Shown one piece after another: positions 43,647 through 53,466 of a DNA stretch of 64,000 bases (position 1 is its first letter; each line of letters starts with the position of its first letter). Source of the DNA: CAZMNY01 sp964567745 (GTDB taxonomy: Bacteria; Planctomycetota; Planctomycetia; Pirellulales; Pirellulaceae); assembly GCA_964567745.1 (NCBI GenBank), contig CAZMNY010000024.1:62001-126000 (forward strand), in the 5' to 3' direction. The notes below the pieces were generated by a model. It did not search any database. It worked only from the letters and a program-made list of their open reading frames with translations, and had not been told where the DNA came from. The translations under genes and the position numbers were made by a program.

Positions 43647-44590
43647 GCTTGGTCTCCGAATTTCAGAGCGGAACTATCGTCCAACACAACGCCAACTGAT
43701 TCACCCGCGACAACTCGAGGAAACGATCGCAAGACGAGGACCATTCCGGCCGAGTCGGCAAGGATGTCAGCTTCCGAATCGTCGACGAGCGAATAGGCGC
43801 GGCCGAGTGTTTGTTTCTCCTCGACAAATTGACCGAGCTGCACGGTGGGTTGAAAAATGCCGGTGAGTGGCGACGGATGGCGAACTTGCATGTGGCCCGC
43901 ACCAGGCCGAGCGTCTTCGACCAGGATGCCGGATGGATGCGGCGCCGTGTCTTCCGTTTCGTGGCGATGTAGGACGCCGACTTCTTGCATGACGTTTCGA
44001 CAACCCTGTTCATAATCGCAGGTTCCGCGTTCGCTGAAGCTGGCGCCGCCAAGGTATTCCGCATAGATCGCTGGCACTCGTGCATCACGAGCAACTGAAA
44101 GCGACCGACCATCCAGATTGGCCGAAGTCGCCCACACGATTGGCAGCCCAAAGGCGATCGCCATTCGCTTTTGCGTTTCGCGAATCGCCAAGTCAGGATG
44201 CAACGTGTATCCGGCAAAAGGCTGAATGCAGAATTCGCTGCCGCCGGTGTGCAAGTCAATGTAGAAATCCGCCGACTCGATCAAGCGACTCAATTCGTGC
44301 GCGATTCGCCGAGTGATGCTTCCGCGCGTGTCGCCGGGGCAAGTTCGAGCTAAATCGAGTTTGTCTTCAGCACAACGCGAGCCAAATAAGAATGCCGGTT
44401 CATTGACGCAAGGAGCAAGCGTCACTCGGCCCCGAAGATCGGCTTCTGCAATCCGCCCGTTGCGAAATCGAAGCAGCAGATTCCGAGCCGCCGCCATCGG
44501 TTCAAACTCATCGCCATGAACGCCGCCCGTGATCAGCAAGTGTGGGCCATCGCCATCGCCGAACGTCCATCGTTGAATCAGCTGTTCCAA
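43643..44590 (-). CDS. Succinylglutamate desuccinylase / aspartoacylase-family (M14) deacylase (second)
   Basis: 315 residues. Zinc ligands in GGVHGDEFEPM (HxxE) and FYIDLHTGGSEF (His); RISITR-type carboxylate segment precedes it. The start is a TTG 44590 with AAGGCG upstream, giving LEQLIQRWTFG; no ATG fits. The last third is a beta-domain (SPLTGIFQPTVQLGQFVEEKQ). It is the third gene of the operon, 42 bases after the SDR gene and overlapping the Gfo gene. It is a distant paralogue of the gene at 40748, and both are plausible N-acyl hydrolases. Confidence 0.9.
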   Translation of the reverse strand: MEQLIQRWTFGDGDGPHLLITGGVHGDEFEPMAAARNLLLRFRNGRIAEADLRGRVTLAPCVNEPAFLFGSRCAEDKLDLARTCPGDTRGSITRRIAHELSRLIESADFYIDLHTGGSEFCIQPFAGYTLHPDLAIRETQKRMAIAFGLPIVWATSANLDGRSLSVARDARVPAIYAEYLGGASFSERGTCDYEQGCRNVMQEVGVLHRHETEDTAPHPSGILVEDARPGAGHMQVRHPSPLTGIFQPTVQLGQFVEEKQTLGRAYSLVDDSEADILADSAGMVLVLRSFPRVVAGESVGVVLDDSSALKFGDQA

Positions 44591-44632
44591 GACGCGCCTT
44601 TCACGGCTAGGACATGTGTCATGCGAATCGCT

Positions 44633-45424
44633 TTATTCGTTTTTCGATTTGATTATTGCGTCTGGCACGCATTCGCGAAAACGGAACAGTCCGTCAACGG
44701 GCAGGACCGATCCGGTAACGTATTCCGCGTCGGGGGATGACAGGAATGCAGCGGCTTTTCCGATTTCATCGGGCATACCCAACCGTCCCCACGGAAGTCG
44801 CGGTCCCTCCGTCACAATCCGTTCGGATCCAAAAGACTCCCGTTCGCCGTCGGTGTCGATCCAGCCAGGTTCAATCGCGTTGACGTTGATGCGGTGGGGC
44901 GCGAGTTCAACAGCGATGGAACGCATCATGTGATTCAAACCGGCCTTCGCGGCGCCGTAGGCGAAACAGCGCGCCATGGGCAGCTCGGCTTGGACGCTGG
45001 AAATAAAGACGATCTTGCCACCCTGCCCTCGCGCGACCATGGCCCTTGCCACAAGCTGTGCCATGTGGAATCCGCCTGCAAGGGTCCCGTTTACCGTTCG
45101 CTCAAATTCTTCTGGCGAGTACTCAAGAAACGAACCGCGGACGCTGTATGCCGGGTTGCTGATGAAAATGTCAAAGGCGTCCGCTATCGAACGCGTTTCT
45201 TCGATGAGTTGTTCGCAGCCGGCTCGCGAAAAAACATCGGCTTCGATTCCTTCGCATTGCCGCCCAAGGTCGCGGATCGCTTCAACGGTCGTTTGCAGGT
45301 CCGCGCTGCCAGGGCGGTCGTTTAGGACGATATCAGCGCCTCGCTTGGCGAGTTCCATCGCACAACCTCGGCCGATGCCTCGACCGGCGCCAGTGACCAG
45401 CGCTCTCTTGCCCTGCAAATCCAT
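44633..45424 (-). CDS. SDR family oxidoreductase
   Basis: 263 residues. TGAGRGIGRGCAMELAKRG is the cofactor motif, NPAYSVRG the NNAG equivalent, FISSVQAELPMARCFAYGAAK the Ser and Tyr-x3-Lys site (YGAAK), and EYVTGSVLPVDGLFRFRE the end. ATG 45424 shares a base with the stop codon of the symporter gene (TAATG), so both are translationally linked. An SDR in this place usually oxidises the imported alcohol or sugar; the substrate is unknown. Confidence 0.94.
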   Translation of the reverse strand: MDLQGKRALVTGAGRGIGRGCAMELAKRGADIVLNDRPGSADLQTTVEAIRDLGRQCEGIEADVFSRAGCEQLIEETRSIADAFDIFISNPAYSVRGSFLEYSPEEFERTVNGTLAGGFHMAQLVARAMVARGQGGKIVFISSVQAELPMARCFAYGAAKAGLNHMMRSIAVELAPHRINVNAIEPGWIDTDGERESFGSERIVTEGPRLPWGRLGMPDEIGKAAAFLSSPDAEYVTGSVLPVDGLFRFRECVPDAIIKSKNE

Positions 45425-47442
45425 TAGAAACTCCCCTTGGGCGGTTTCGTTGTTTGTTTTCTCGGAAGCAGCAAACTGGCGATCGAACCGGTTGTGGCGT
45501 TGACGAGGAAAGCGATGGGCGCGATCCACTGAAAACTGATCGGGTCCAGCTCATCCGTTCCTGGGACATAGCCAAAAATAGGACCCGAAAACGCGATCAA
45601 AACGGCAGTCATCGTTCCGAAAATCGCTCCGACCCAAACGCCTCTTGGGCTGGCGAAAGGAACAAACATGGCGAAAAAGAACAGCCCGAAAATGGGTGTA
45701 GTTAACAGATTGGCGGTCTTTGTTGTCACCGATGTGATGTTTCCCGGTATGGCTCCCATTGTCGAACTGGCTAAGACGACGACGACACCAATGAGAAAAG
45801 CCAGACCCCTCGACCACCAGATATGGAAACGTTCGGAAACGGCTTCTGCTTCGATGTGGTTGTGGAGCGTTCCTTTCTCGACGCTCAACTCGTGCAACCA
45901 TTGAGAATCTGCCTCAGGAATTGCTTGCCCCGTCGACTGCTGCTCCTGAATTGCCGTTTCCAACTGCTCGTAGTTGAACGCGATCGAAACGAGTTGCTCG
46001 CGAGCCTGTTGAACATCGCCGAGCCCGGCTTGATTGCCTTCGCATTGTTTGCGGAGCTTGGCAAGTTGCTCCTGCAGTGTTGCCATCTCTTCTTCCCAAT
46101 CGCGTACGCCATCGGCGATTGCTTCATTTGCGACATCGGTGCGGTGAAGGCGCGGCTCGTCGGTCGCTTTCGGCGCGAGCTTACTGTTTGGCGCGAGTCC
46201 TGCTTGATCGACAATGTCGGTCATCAGCACCGCCGATATTGAATTGACTCCCGAGTCGACACTCGACATGGCCGCTGCGAACATGGCGGCAACGACAAGT
46301 CCCGAAATGCCAGGAGGCAAGTGGAAGGCAATGAAATGCGGAAAGATCTCGTCCGCATTGTCTTGAATCGTCAAGCCGGTGCCGAGACGCTCAGGGTACT
46401 GTTCGAAGTAGGCGAGCATCGCAAAGCCGACGAGCCCGAGTGTAATCGCAACCATAACGGAAACGCTCAACTGAGTCGCAAAGGCCTTTCTTGCGGCCGA
46501 GGCGTCGCTGGTCGCCATAAAACGCTGAACCGAAGTTTGATCACCGCCCGAAGTGCAGATGTACCAAACCGTGTAGTTCAACAACGTGCCGAGAACGGTG
46601 ACTCGAGTCGCTGGGTCGAGACTATAAAGAGGTTGCGTGTCCCAGGCTGGATTCCACTCCGTCGGTATCCAGCCAATCCCGCCTAGGCGGTAAGTAATCG
46701 TGGCGATCACTAGCCATGCGCCGCCGAACAGGAGCACCGTCTGTACAAAGTCAGTAACGACCACCGCACGCAGGCCGCCCATGGTTGTATAAGTGACTGC
46801 GACCAAACCGGTCGCGATGGCGATCCAAGGAATCCAGTCCTCCTCAACACCCAACATGATCGTCAGCGCTTTGGCTGTGAGGAAAATCAGAAGCGACATC
46901 CAAAACAGCCGCAACGTGATGAACATGATCGCGCCGAGCAGTCGCACACTCTTGCCCAGTCGCTCTTCCAGCAGTTCGTAGGCGCTAGTGACCTTTTGTT
47001 TCATATAGAGCGGGAGAATACCGTAGCCCACGACAAAAAACACAAGCGGAAAGGCGAACATGCTCATCATGTTCACGGGCCCCTTCCCCAAGGACTCGCC
47101 GGGCATCGAAAGGTACGAGATCGTACTGAGCAGGGTTGCGAACAGAGAGACGCCAACGAGTAGCGGGTTCATTTTTCCAGAGCCAACGAAGTACTCTTTC
47201 GTCGACTTCTGTCGTCGTCCGTAGTACCAGCCCATCAGAAGCGTGCCAATTCCGTAAACCGCGATGATGGCCCAATCGAGCGGCGTCAGGCCGCCGGAGA
47301 GATAACTTGCTTCCGCCTCAGAAACCGTGACATCGACGCGCGTCCCGACAATTCCGTCGTCATCGTCCGCTGCAATGGCTCCCTGCCAAGTCGCGGCGAA
47401 CAGGATTGTCATGGCAAACGTGGCCAGCATCATCCGCTTCAT
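45424..47442 (-). CDS. Sodium:solute symporter (SSS family) with cytoplasmic insertion
   Basis: 672 residues. A signal-like N-terminus and periplasmic stretch are followed by the SSS core: WAIIAVYGIGTLLMGWYYGRR, EYFVGSGKMNPLLVGVSLFATLLS, YTTMGGLRAVVVTDFVQTVLLFGG, MAAAMSSVDSGVNSISAVLMTDI and so on, about 13 membrane segments. Between the SSVDSG helix and the next one is an unusual charged segment of about 128 residues (encoded by 45826-46209) rich in Glu, Gln and Leu (EEEMATLQEQLAKLRKQCEG), predicted coiled coil. It imports an unknown organic substrate with Na+. First gene of the operon; ATG 47442 with TTTGGAA near it is chosen. Expression is divergent from the Gfo gene at 47639. Confidence 0.92.
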   Translation of the reverse strand: MKRMMLATFAMTILFAATWQGAIAADDDDGIVGTRVDVTVSEAEASYLSGGLTPLDWAIIAVYGIGTLLMGWYYGRRQKSTKEYFVGSGKMNPLLVGVSLFATLLSTISYLSMPGESLGKGPVNMMSMFAFPLVFFVVGYGILPLYMKQKVTSAYELLEERLGKSVRLLGAIMFITLRLFWMSLLIFLTAKALTIMLGVEEDWIPWIAIATGLVAVTYTTMGGLRAVVVTDFVQTVLLFGGAWLVIATITYRLGGIGWIPTEWNPAWDTQPLYSLDPATRVTVLGTLLNYTVWYICTSGGDQTSVQRFMATSDASAARKAFATQLSVSVMVAITLGLVGFAMLAYFEQYPERLGTGLTIQDNADEIFPHFIAFHLPPGISGLVVAAMFAAAMSSVDSGVNSISAVLMTDIVDQAGLAPNSKLAPKATDEPRLHRTDVANEAIADGVRDWEEEMATLQEQLAKLRKQCEGNQAGLGDVQQAREQLVSIAFNYEQLETAIQEQQSTGQAIPEADSQWLHELSVEKGTLHNHIEAEAVSERFHIWWSRGLAFLIGVVVVLASSTMGAIPGNITSVTTKTANLLTTPIFGLFFFAMFVPFASPRGVWVGAIFGTMTAVLIAFSGPIFGYVPGTDELDPISFQWIAPIAFLVNATTGSIASLLLPRKQTTKPPKGSF

Positions 47443-47638
47443 TTCCAAACCATCTCCCAAGAAGAGCACGGGTCCCGCACCATTGGCAACATGCGACGCG
47501 GGTCAGGGGCCTATTCTGACCAACTGCGAGCGGCGATAACAGTACACGAACGAAATCGATTGAATCTCGCCGAGCGGCGCGTGGGGCGCAAGGCTTTACC
47601 GCGAATTCGTGTCGGCACACTGCTGAAGAGTTGGACAA

Positions 47639-48700
47639 ATGAGCGCACTAGGTATTGGCGTTATCGGTTCCGGTTTCATGGGAAGGACCCACATTGATGC
47701 GGCGGAAAAAATCGATCAGGCTCGGCCAATCGCCATCACCGGTGGTAGTCGAGCCTCGGCCGTGGCGGGGGACTATGGCATCGATTGCGAGGCCGATCTC
47801 GATTCACTGCTTTCTCGCGATGATATCGACGCCGTCGTTATCGCCACTCCTCACTGGCTGCACTGCGAGCAGGCGTTAGCGGCCGCAGAAGCGGGAAAAC
47901 ATGTCCTAGTTGAGAAGCCCATGGCGACTTCGCTCGACGACTGCGATCGGATGTCGCGCCTGTGCGAGGAGAAGGGACTCACCCTTTCGCTCGGCTATCA
48001 CCAGAGATTTCGCGAGTCGAATTATCGGACGTGCGACCTGATTCGCGGCGGGGCCATTGGGCAGGTTCGTTGCATTCAAATGTCCGCGTTGTTCGACATC
48101 ACGGCGATGCGCAGCGACTCGGGTTTCGGCGGCACTTGGAGCTGGTGGACCGATCCGAAAAGCATCGCACATCTTATCAATAGCGCTCCGCACAATATCG
48201 ATCTGTGCCGTTGGTGGATCGGCGGCGAGCTCGTCTCCGCTGCCGCTCATTCGGGAACGTTTCGCGAGGAGAACCCTAATGAGAACACGACGATGGCGCT
48301 GCTGCAATTCGATACGGGCGCGATGGCGACCTATTGGTCATCGAGCGTGTTGCCATCGCCCGGTTTCGACGGCGAGTCGTTTCGGTTTCGCATTATGGGC
48401 GACGACGGGGTGATCGATCTTGATCCGTATGGCCAACTTCGTCTCGGACGAGAAGGCTCGACCGAAGTCGTTTTCGAGCAACCGGCCGTGGGACACGACG
48501 ACTCGAATTCCGCCTTCGCCATGAATCGCATGCAAGCCTATTGCGATCAAATGGCCGCTTTTGTTTGTTCCATTCAAGGGGGCGAAACAGAACGCGATGG
48601 TGAAGGCGATTGCGGAGATGGGAAGGCGGGAGTCGCCGCGGTTCTTGCGATGCTCGAATCAGCGAAGACCGGGCGGATGATCACTCTCGACTCCCGCTAG
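47639..48700 (+). CDS. Gfo/Idh/MocA-family oxidoreductase (second)
   Basis: 353 residues. GVIGSGFMGRTHIDAAEK is the Rossmann motif and HVLVEKPMATSLDD the EKP motif; GGTWSWWTDPKSIAHLINSAPHNIDLCRWW contains the family's conserved substrate-region His pair. It resembles myo-inositol dehydrogenase/UDP-GlcNAc-type oxidoreductases by layout only. ATG 47639, 197 bases from the symporter start, so the two operons probably share a regulatory region. Likely part of the same catabolic locus. Confidence 0.93.
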   Translation: MSALGIGVIGSGFMGRTHIDAAEKIDQARPIAITGGSRASAVAGDYGIDCEADLDSLLSRDDIDAVVIATPHWLHCEQALAAAEAGKHVLVEKPMATSLDDCDRMSRLCEEKGLTLSLGYHQRFRESNYRTCDLIRGGAIGQVRCIQMSALFDITAMRSDSGFGGTWSWWTDPKSIAHLINSAPHNIDLCRWWIGGELVSAAAHSGTFREENPNENTTMALLQFDTGAMATYWSSSVLPSPGFDGESFRFRIMGDDGVIDLDPYGQLRLGREGSTEVVFEQPAVGHDDSNSAFAMNRMQAYCDQMAAFVCSIQGGETERDGEGDCGDGKAGVAAVLAMLESAKTGRMITLDSR

Positions 48701-48793
48701 AACTGGCGCTCCACGATTGGTTGCTCGAATACGTGCATGGCATCGCCGATGAACTCTTACCACAAGTCCTTACTCTTACTCTGAGTTAGATAC

Positions 48794-49918
48794 GTGACGG
48801 ATACATGGATTGATGAGGCGCCCTTGCGACGGTTTGCTCGCGAGGCGTTTACCGCGGCTGGATATTCAGACGACGACGCGCTGCTGGCGACCGACGTGCT
48901 GGTTTGGGCGAGTTTGCGCGGCGTGGACACTCACGGAATTCGAAATCTGAAACGTTATTACGTCGATAGTATCGGCGGAGTTGGTCAGCGTGACGGCGTT
49001 ATTCTTCAGGATGCGAAGCTGACGACGGATCAGGAATCGGCGACGACCGCGACTTTGAATGCGAACGGCGGACTCGGGCTTTCCGCATCGGTCCGCGCCA
49101 TGCGGAAAGCGATCGAGAAGGCGAACGAGCAGGGCCTCGGAGTCGTCAGTGTTCGCAACTCTACTCACTTTGGCGCCGCCGGCTACTACGCTCACATGGC
49201 GATCGAACATGAGATGATTGGTTTCGCTTCGACGGGATACATCTTTCCGCTCGGCCAAGAGAAGGCGGTCGTCCCGTTTGGCGGATTGCTCCCCATGTTG
49301 TCGACCAACCCAGTCGCGATGGCTTGCCCCACCGACGAGGAGGCGCCGTTTGTACTGGACATCGCTACATCGATCGTTCCCGTGAACCGCGTTGAGATGG
49401 CCGAAGAGCTCGGTCGTTCACTTCCGCTCGGCTGGGCACTTGACCAGAACCACAAGGCGACGGATAGTCCGCAGGACGTAGCGAAGATGAAACCTCTCGG
49501 GGGAGCTCGCGAATCTGGCGGGCATAAGGGGTATGGTCTGGGCCTCGCCGCCTGGATTCTCTCCGGACTTCTCTCCGGCGCCTGGCGAACTTCGCCGCAA
49601 AAGGATCGCATCCTCGGGACGAACAAAGGGACCAAATTTGACTACGCGCAGGAAGGCGTAGGGCACTGCTTCGCCGCAATTCGGCTCGACTACTTTGGCG
49701 ACCCACAGGCGATCAAGACGGGATTGGACGTGATGATTCGCGCGCTCAACGATTCGCCGGCCGAGCCTGGTGTCGAGCGAGTGTTGTCGCCTGGCCAGCC
49801 GGAGCAACAGACCGAAATCGTCCGTCGCCGTGATGGCATCCCGCTGTCACCATCGACCTTGCTCGACTTGCAATCGATCGCCGAGAAATACAAGATTCCG
49901 CTGGAACTCAAGAACTAG
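48794..49918 (+). CDS. Ldh_2 family (malate/L-lactate dehydrogenase-like) oxidoreductase
   Basis: 374 residues. VWASLRGVDTHGIRNLKRYY, GVVSVRNSTHFGAAGYYAHMAIE and ESGGHKGYGLGLAAWILSG are the signatures of this NAD(P)-dependent family (YlbC/ureidoglycolate dehydrogenase, 2,3-diketogulonate reductase, malate dehydrogenase); the fold is unrelated to the classical LDH. Start GTG 48794. It sits 93 bases after the Gfo gene on the same strand. A hydroxy-acid substrate is likely, and fits the deacylase-plus-dehydrogenase theme of the locus. Confidence 0.93.
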   Translation: MTDTWIDEAPLRRFAREAFTAAGYSDDDALLATDVLVWASLRGVDTHGIRNLKRYYVDSIGGVGQRDGVILQDAKLTTDQESATTATLNANGGLGLSASVRAMRKAIEKANEQGLGVVSVRNSTHFGAAGYYAHMAIEHEMIGFASTGYIFPLGQEKAVVPFGGLLPMLSTNPVAMACPTDEEAPFVLDIATSIVPVNRVEMAEELGRSLPLGWALDQNHKATDSPQDVAKMKPLGGARESGGHKGYGLGLAAWILSGLLSGAWRTSPQKDRILGTNKGTKFDYAQEGVGHCFAAIRLDYFGDPQAIKTGLDVMIRALNDSPAEPGVERVLSPGQPEQQTEIVRRRDGIPLSPSTLLDLQSIAEKYKIPLELKN

Positions 49919-49950
49919 AGAATCGACCGAGTGCAATGATGGACGAAGCC

Positions 49951-50424
49951 CTACTTGCTTTTGTTCTTGGCAATCTTTCGCGTCGCTTTGGTGAGCAATC
50001 GGTCGAGTGCCGACGCGAAGGCTTGCTTGTCTTTGTTGTTGTACGGGCGGCTGCCGCGAGTGGTAACGCCCGCGCCGCGAAGATCGTCCATGAAGTTGCG
50101 AGTCGATAGCCGGCCCGCAATGTTCTCTTGAGTGAACTCGTCGCCTCGTGGGTCGATGACCGCCACGCCCTTTGCGACCAGATCCGCAGCGAGGGGAATA
50201 TCGGCGCTGATCGCGATATCATCCGGTTCGCTATGAGTCACGATGTAACGATCGGCTTCGTTGGCGCCTTCGCGGACCGTGACGCTGGAAAACGCATCGC
50301 CAGCGGGCGTCCACATTGGCTGATTCGCGACGAGCACCACCTCAAGTTCGAGCCGCTTTGCTGCGCGATAGAGGATCTCTTTCACTTCTCGCGGAGCCGC
50401 ATCGGCGTCAACCCAGATTTTCAA
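49951..50424 (-). CDS. UPF0178 (YaiI/YqxD) family protein
   Basis: 157 residues. MKIWVDADAAPREVKEILYRAAKRL is the typical N-terminus, and DDIAISADIPLAADLVAKGVAVIDPRGDEFT the second conserved segment, with Asp residues that resemble a NYN/PIN-type nuclease fold. The function is not established. It converges with the Ldh_2 gene. Length and composition match the family. Confidence 0.95.
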   Translation of the reverse strand: MKIWVDADAAPREVKEILYRAAKRLELEVVLVANQPMWTPAGDAFSSVTVREGANEADRYIVTHSEPDDIAISADIPLAADLVAKGVAVIDPRGDEFTQENIAGRLSTRNFMDDLRGAGVTTRGSRPYNNKDKQAFASALDRLLTKATRKIAKNKSK

Positions 50425-50505
50425 TTCAAATCACCGCTTGTATTTGGATTTGACGTTTCCGCTGTGCGCTGAGAGCGACGACATGAGCAACGACGAGGTT
50501 GCAAG

Positions 50506-51717
50506 TCACTTTGCGGGTTTGACGATGTTTCCTCGCGGACCGATCGACCGTGCGATAAACCACGCGAAAATGACCGAGAGAACGACCAATGCGATAAGCG
50601 TCGCCACGATGGTGATCATCCATGATGGCCTGACGCTTGAAGCCGCCAGTTTCGGCGAATAGACGCTTGGCTCCTCGTAGTACTTCTTGGTGAAGGCCGC
50701 GTCGACATCGATTCCCTGCGAAATCCAAGCGGCTTCATCTGCGAATACGACGTTGCTCCACTCGTCAGCATTTTCCAACTCACGCTTTAGTAGCGTCTCG
50801 ATTGAAGCGAGCCCAATCTCTTGCGTTGAACCTCGCCCCGCGACTTGCATTGCCAGCGCTTTCTTTGCTTTCTCTCGGAACTTGTCTCTCGCGTCGCCGC
50901 TGACTTCATACGACGCCTTGAGATACGCACGCGCGGCGAGTCGCTTGGCGTCATCTTGCAGTCCCGCAATAAGCAGGTCGCCCAATGCCTCAAGTAGAAT
51001 TGGCGAGTCGTGTTTGCCGAATCGCATCATCCCCGTGATGCCTTTGATAGCCGCCAGATCGCTATCTCTCTCCGTGAGTTGCTCAAGGACGCCCGTCAAG
51101 CCAGCCTTATCGATAGCCTTCTGTCCGTCACGTTCGGTCTGAGTTGGCATCTGCTCATACAGAAACTTGGCGAATCCAACGACTTGCAGCGTTTCACTTG
51201 GCTGATCCAACGGTAGTGAGAGCGTCTCACCCGGTTGATAACCCTTGGACAAGAGATACCGCACTAAGTGGGCCTGGTAGATCTCACGGCCGAAGTGCGC
51301 GTCGGGATTCAGCTCAATGGCGCTCTCAATATATTTGACACCTTCTTCCAGCTGACCGTTGTGAATGAGAAAGGTGCCTAGGTTGGCGTGCGATTCGTAC
51401 CGCTCAGGCTCGGCCGCCAACTGCTCCTTCATCAAGGCGATTGCCTTATCGTGCTCGCCCAATTTGTCGTAGGCAACGCACAAATCGTCGGTCAGTCGAA
51501 AGTCGGCTGGCGAGTTTTCAAGTCGAGCGAGGCGGTCTTGGACCCGCCACTTGTAATACGCTTCCGAGTGTCGAAGGAACTTGCCAGTGATGAGTTCGAG
51601 CGTTGATGGGAAACGCTTACGCTCCACCGCGAGTGTGTCATAGTCCCAAAGGCATGCCAATGCCGGACCTGCGGACATGACAAACAGTGCAAGTGCGAGC
51701 AATGCGGGGCGTTTCAT
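50506..51717 (-). CDS. Secreted/membrane-anchored TPR protein
   Basis: 403 residues. Signal peptide (RPALLALALFVMSAGPALA) and CLWDYDTLAVERKRFPST mark a planctomycete family. TPR-like repeats cover about residues 55-160 (LCVAYDKLGEHDKAIALMKEQL, SHANLGTFLIHNGQLEEGVKYIESAIELNP). The middle is helical, and a transmembrane helix is at the C-terminus (WMITIVATLIALVVLSVIFAWF), so the protein is probably anchored with the TPR part outside. ATG 51717 begins the signal peptide; the frame is open to 51759. The next gene upstream, PqaA-like, is on the same strand, 78 bases away. Confidence 0.85.
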   Translation of the reverse strand: MKRPALLALALFVMSAGPALACLWDYDTLAVERKRFPSTLELITGKFLRHSEAYYKWRVQDRLARLENSPADFRLTDDLCVAYDKLGEHDKAIALMKEQLAAEPERYESHANLGTFLIHNGQLEEGVKYIESAIELNPDAHFGREIYQAHLVRYLLSKGYQPGETLSLPLDQPSETLQVVGFAKFLYEQMPTQTERDGQKAIDKAGLTGVLEQLTERDSDLAAIKGITGMMRFGKHDSPILLEALGDLLIAGLQDDAKRLAARAYLKASYEVSGDARDKFREKAKKALAMQVAGRGSTQEIGLASIETLLKRELENADEWSNVVFADEAAWISQGIDVDAAFTKKYYEEPSVYSPKLAASSVRPSWMITIVATLIALVVLSVIFAWFIARSIGPRGNIVKPAK

Positions 51718-51795
51718 TTGATACTCCGTTACTCGAGGCTCTGCGGCTTTAGCCAGCATGCTCGTCTAACTCTAAAGAGCAGCAACGACTGTTAC

Positions 51796-53229
51796 TTATT
51801 CCTTCGCTTCAGCCGGCTCGGCGGGTTGGCCAACGATGCGCAAATTGGTCGAGAAATAGGCCAAACTCGGTCCGTAGTCATTATACCGCGCCTCGGCGAA
51901 AAACGCCAAGTAACCCGACTCGGGATGCTCGACACTCATCGTCCAGTTCGGACCGCTGTGATCCATTTTGGATTCGGTCCATTTTGCGCCGCGAAAGTCC
52001 CTCGTCTTTGAATTGGCCATCCAGCCAACGATAGTTTGAGGCTTCTTGTCCGACTTGACGCTCAACCGAGTCGAGCGACCGCCGTTGCGAAACGTCCAGT
52101 CGAGCTTGGGCAGTTCGGTTTTGGAAACGGCCGACTGGTGCAGTGCATTCAGGCTTCCCATCACGCGCGCGAGGTCTTTGATTCCATGCCGATTGTTTGG
52201 CACGTAGAGAATGTGCTTGGGGCCTTTCAAGTCGTCCCAGTAGAGATTGAGCGCATCGAGCGGCCAGTAGTGATCGTTCGTGCCGATGATAATGAGCTTG
52301 GGTTGAGTGAGTCTGTCGCGATACGAATAGGGATCGACAAGTTGTCGAAGCGCTTGGCCGCCGGATGTTCCGAGTTGCTCCTGCAGATTGAGTTCGGTGT
52401 AATCGGAGATCTTGTATGACAGATCGCCCCAGACTTTCTTCTGATGTTTCATCTGGACGTCCATTTTCAACATGTCGATGACCATCGGCGCGATTAGAGT
52501 CGCTCGCTTGTCGACGGCACCGGTGAGCCATGTCGTCCATCCTCGTTTTGACGCTCCCGTCACCGTAAACGTGCTCGCGTCGTAGTCGGCTTCGCGCTTG
52601 AGAAACTCGCTTGTCGCATCCATGCCGCGGGCGGCGCTCTTGACCATCGGGAGCAGCAGAGGCCAAGTCGGATCTCGCGATTTAAGAAAGTTCTTAAACG
52701 TGTGGGCAATGATCTCATCCTCATACTTGCCGTTGAAAATGGGCTGTTGCGGCACCTGCAGCAAGATCGCAATGGGGGTTTTGAGTCGAGCGGCCAACAG
52801 GGCGAAAATACCGGCCTCACTTGGCAGCTTGTCGGCTTCGGTGGGGGCCTTGTTGTATTCCGGCTTCCAACGTCCGCCGGAGATGAACAACAGAGCGTGC
52901 TTCGATTGCTTTTCAGCGTTCGGCGGCGTCAAAACGAAGAGCTGATGATTCCACTTGATGCCCCGCCAAGTTTGCGAAGTCAGAATCAACTCGGCGTAGT
53001 TGGCGCCACTCAATTTGCCCTCTCGCCTGACTCGCCAATTGTAGGACGCATCGGGTTGGGCAACGTAGTCTCGCAGCGTGTTTTCTAGTGACGCGGCGTT
53101 GGGCGCGTTGTTGTTGGACGCGTTGTTATCGCCTCGAACAACGCTCGTCAGCAGCGTCATCGCAAAACAAGACCATACGACCAAGCGGAAATTAGCGAGG
53201 CGTCGAACTCGAGCAAGAGGCGTAGTCAT
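51796..53229 (-). CDS. PhoPQ-activated pathogenicity-related (PqaA-like) alpha/beta hydrolase
   Basis: 477 residues, secreted (signal peptide about residues 10-35). SLENTLRDYVAQPDASYNWRV and TSQTWRGIKWNHQLFVLTPP are PqaA-family patterns, and the alpha/beta hydrolase core contains FTVTGASKRGWTTWLTGAVD (nucleophile elbow G-x-S-x-R-G) and LIIIGTNDHYWPLDALNLYWD (Asp and neighbouring region). Family members are linked to antimicrobial-peptide resistance in enterobacteria; here the role is unknown. ATG 53229 chosen; the frame is open to 53331. Probably co-transcribed with the TPR gene. Confidence 0.85.
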   Translation of the reverse strand: MTTPLARVRRLANFRLVVWSCFAMTLLTSVVRGDNNASNNNAPNAASLENTLRDYVAQPDASYNWRVRREGKLSGANYAELILTSQTWRGIKWNHQLFVLTPPNAEKQSKHALLFISGGRWKPEYNKAPTEADKLPSEAGIFALLAARLKTPIAILLQVPQQPIFNGKYEDEIIAHTFKNFLKSRDPTWPLLLPMVKSAARGMDATSEFLKREADYDASTFTVTGASKRGWTTWLTGAVDKRATLIAPMVIDMLKMDVQMKHQKKVWGDLSYKISDYTELNLQEQLGTSGGQALRQLVDPYSYRDRLTQPKLIIIGTNDHYWPLDALNLYWDDLKGPKHILYVPNNRHGIKDLARVMGSLNALHQSAVSKTELPKLDWTFRNGGRSTRLSVKSDKKPQTIVGWMANSKTRDFRGAKWTESKMDHSGPNWTMSVEHPESGYLAFFAEARYNDYGPSLAYFSTNLRIVGQPAEPAEAKE

Positions 53230-53466
53230 TCTTCGGTCCAGACGAGGGTTGAGAGAACGGAGGAGGTAAACCGTTGATTCTACACCGAGTCGGCTGTCAG
53301 GCGACTGTGGCATAGTGACGATTGGCGTCAAATCGACTAGATTCCCTTTTGCCTGACAGCACCGAACAAATGCGATTCAATTGGCTGGCCGGGGATCTCG
53401 GCCACCTGGCAGTTGGCCGCTTGTCGGCAACGAAAACCATAACACTGAAGTAGGAATTGACAACAA

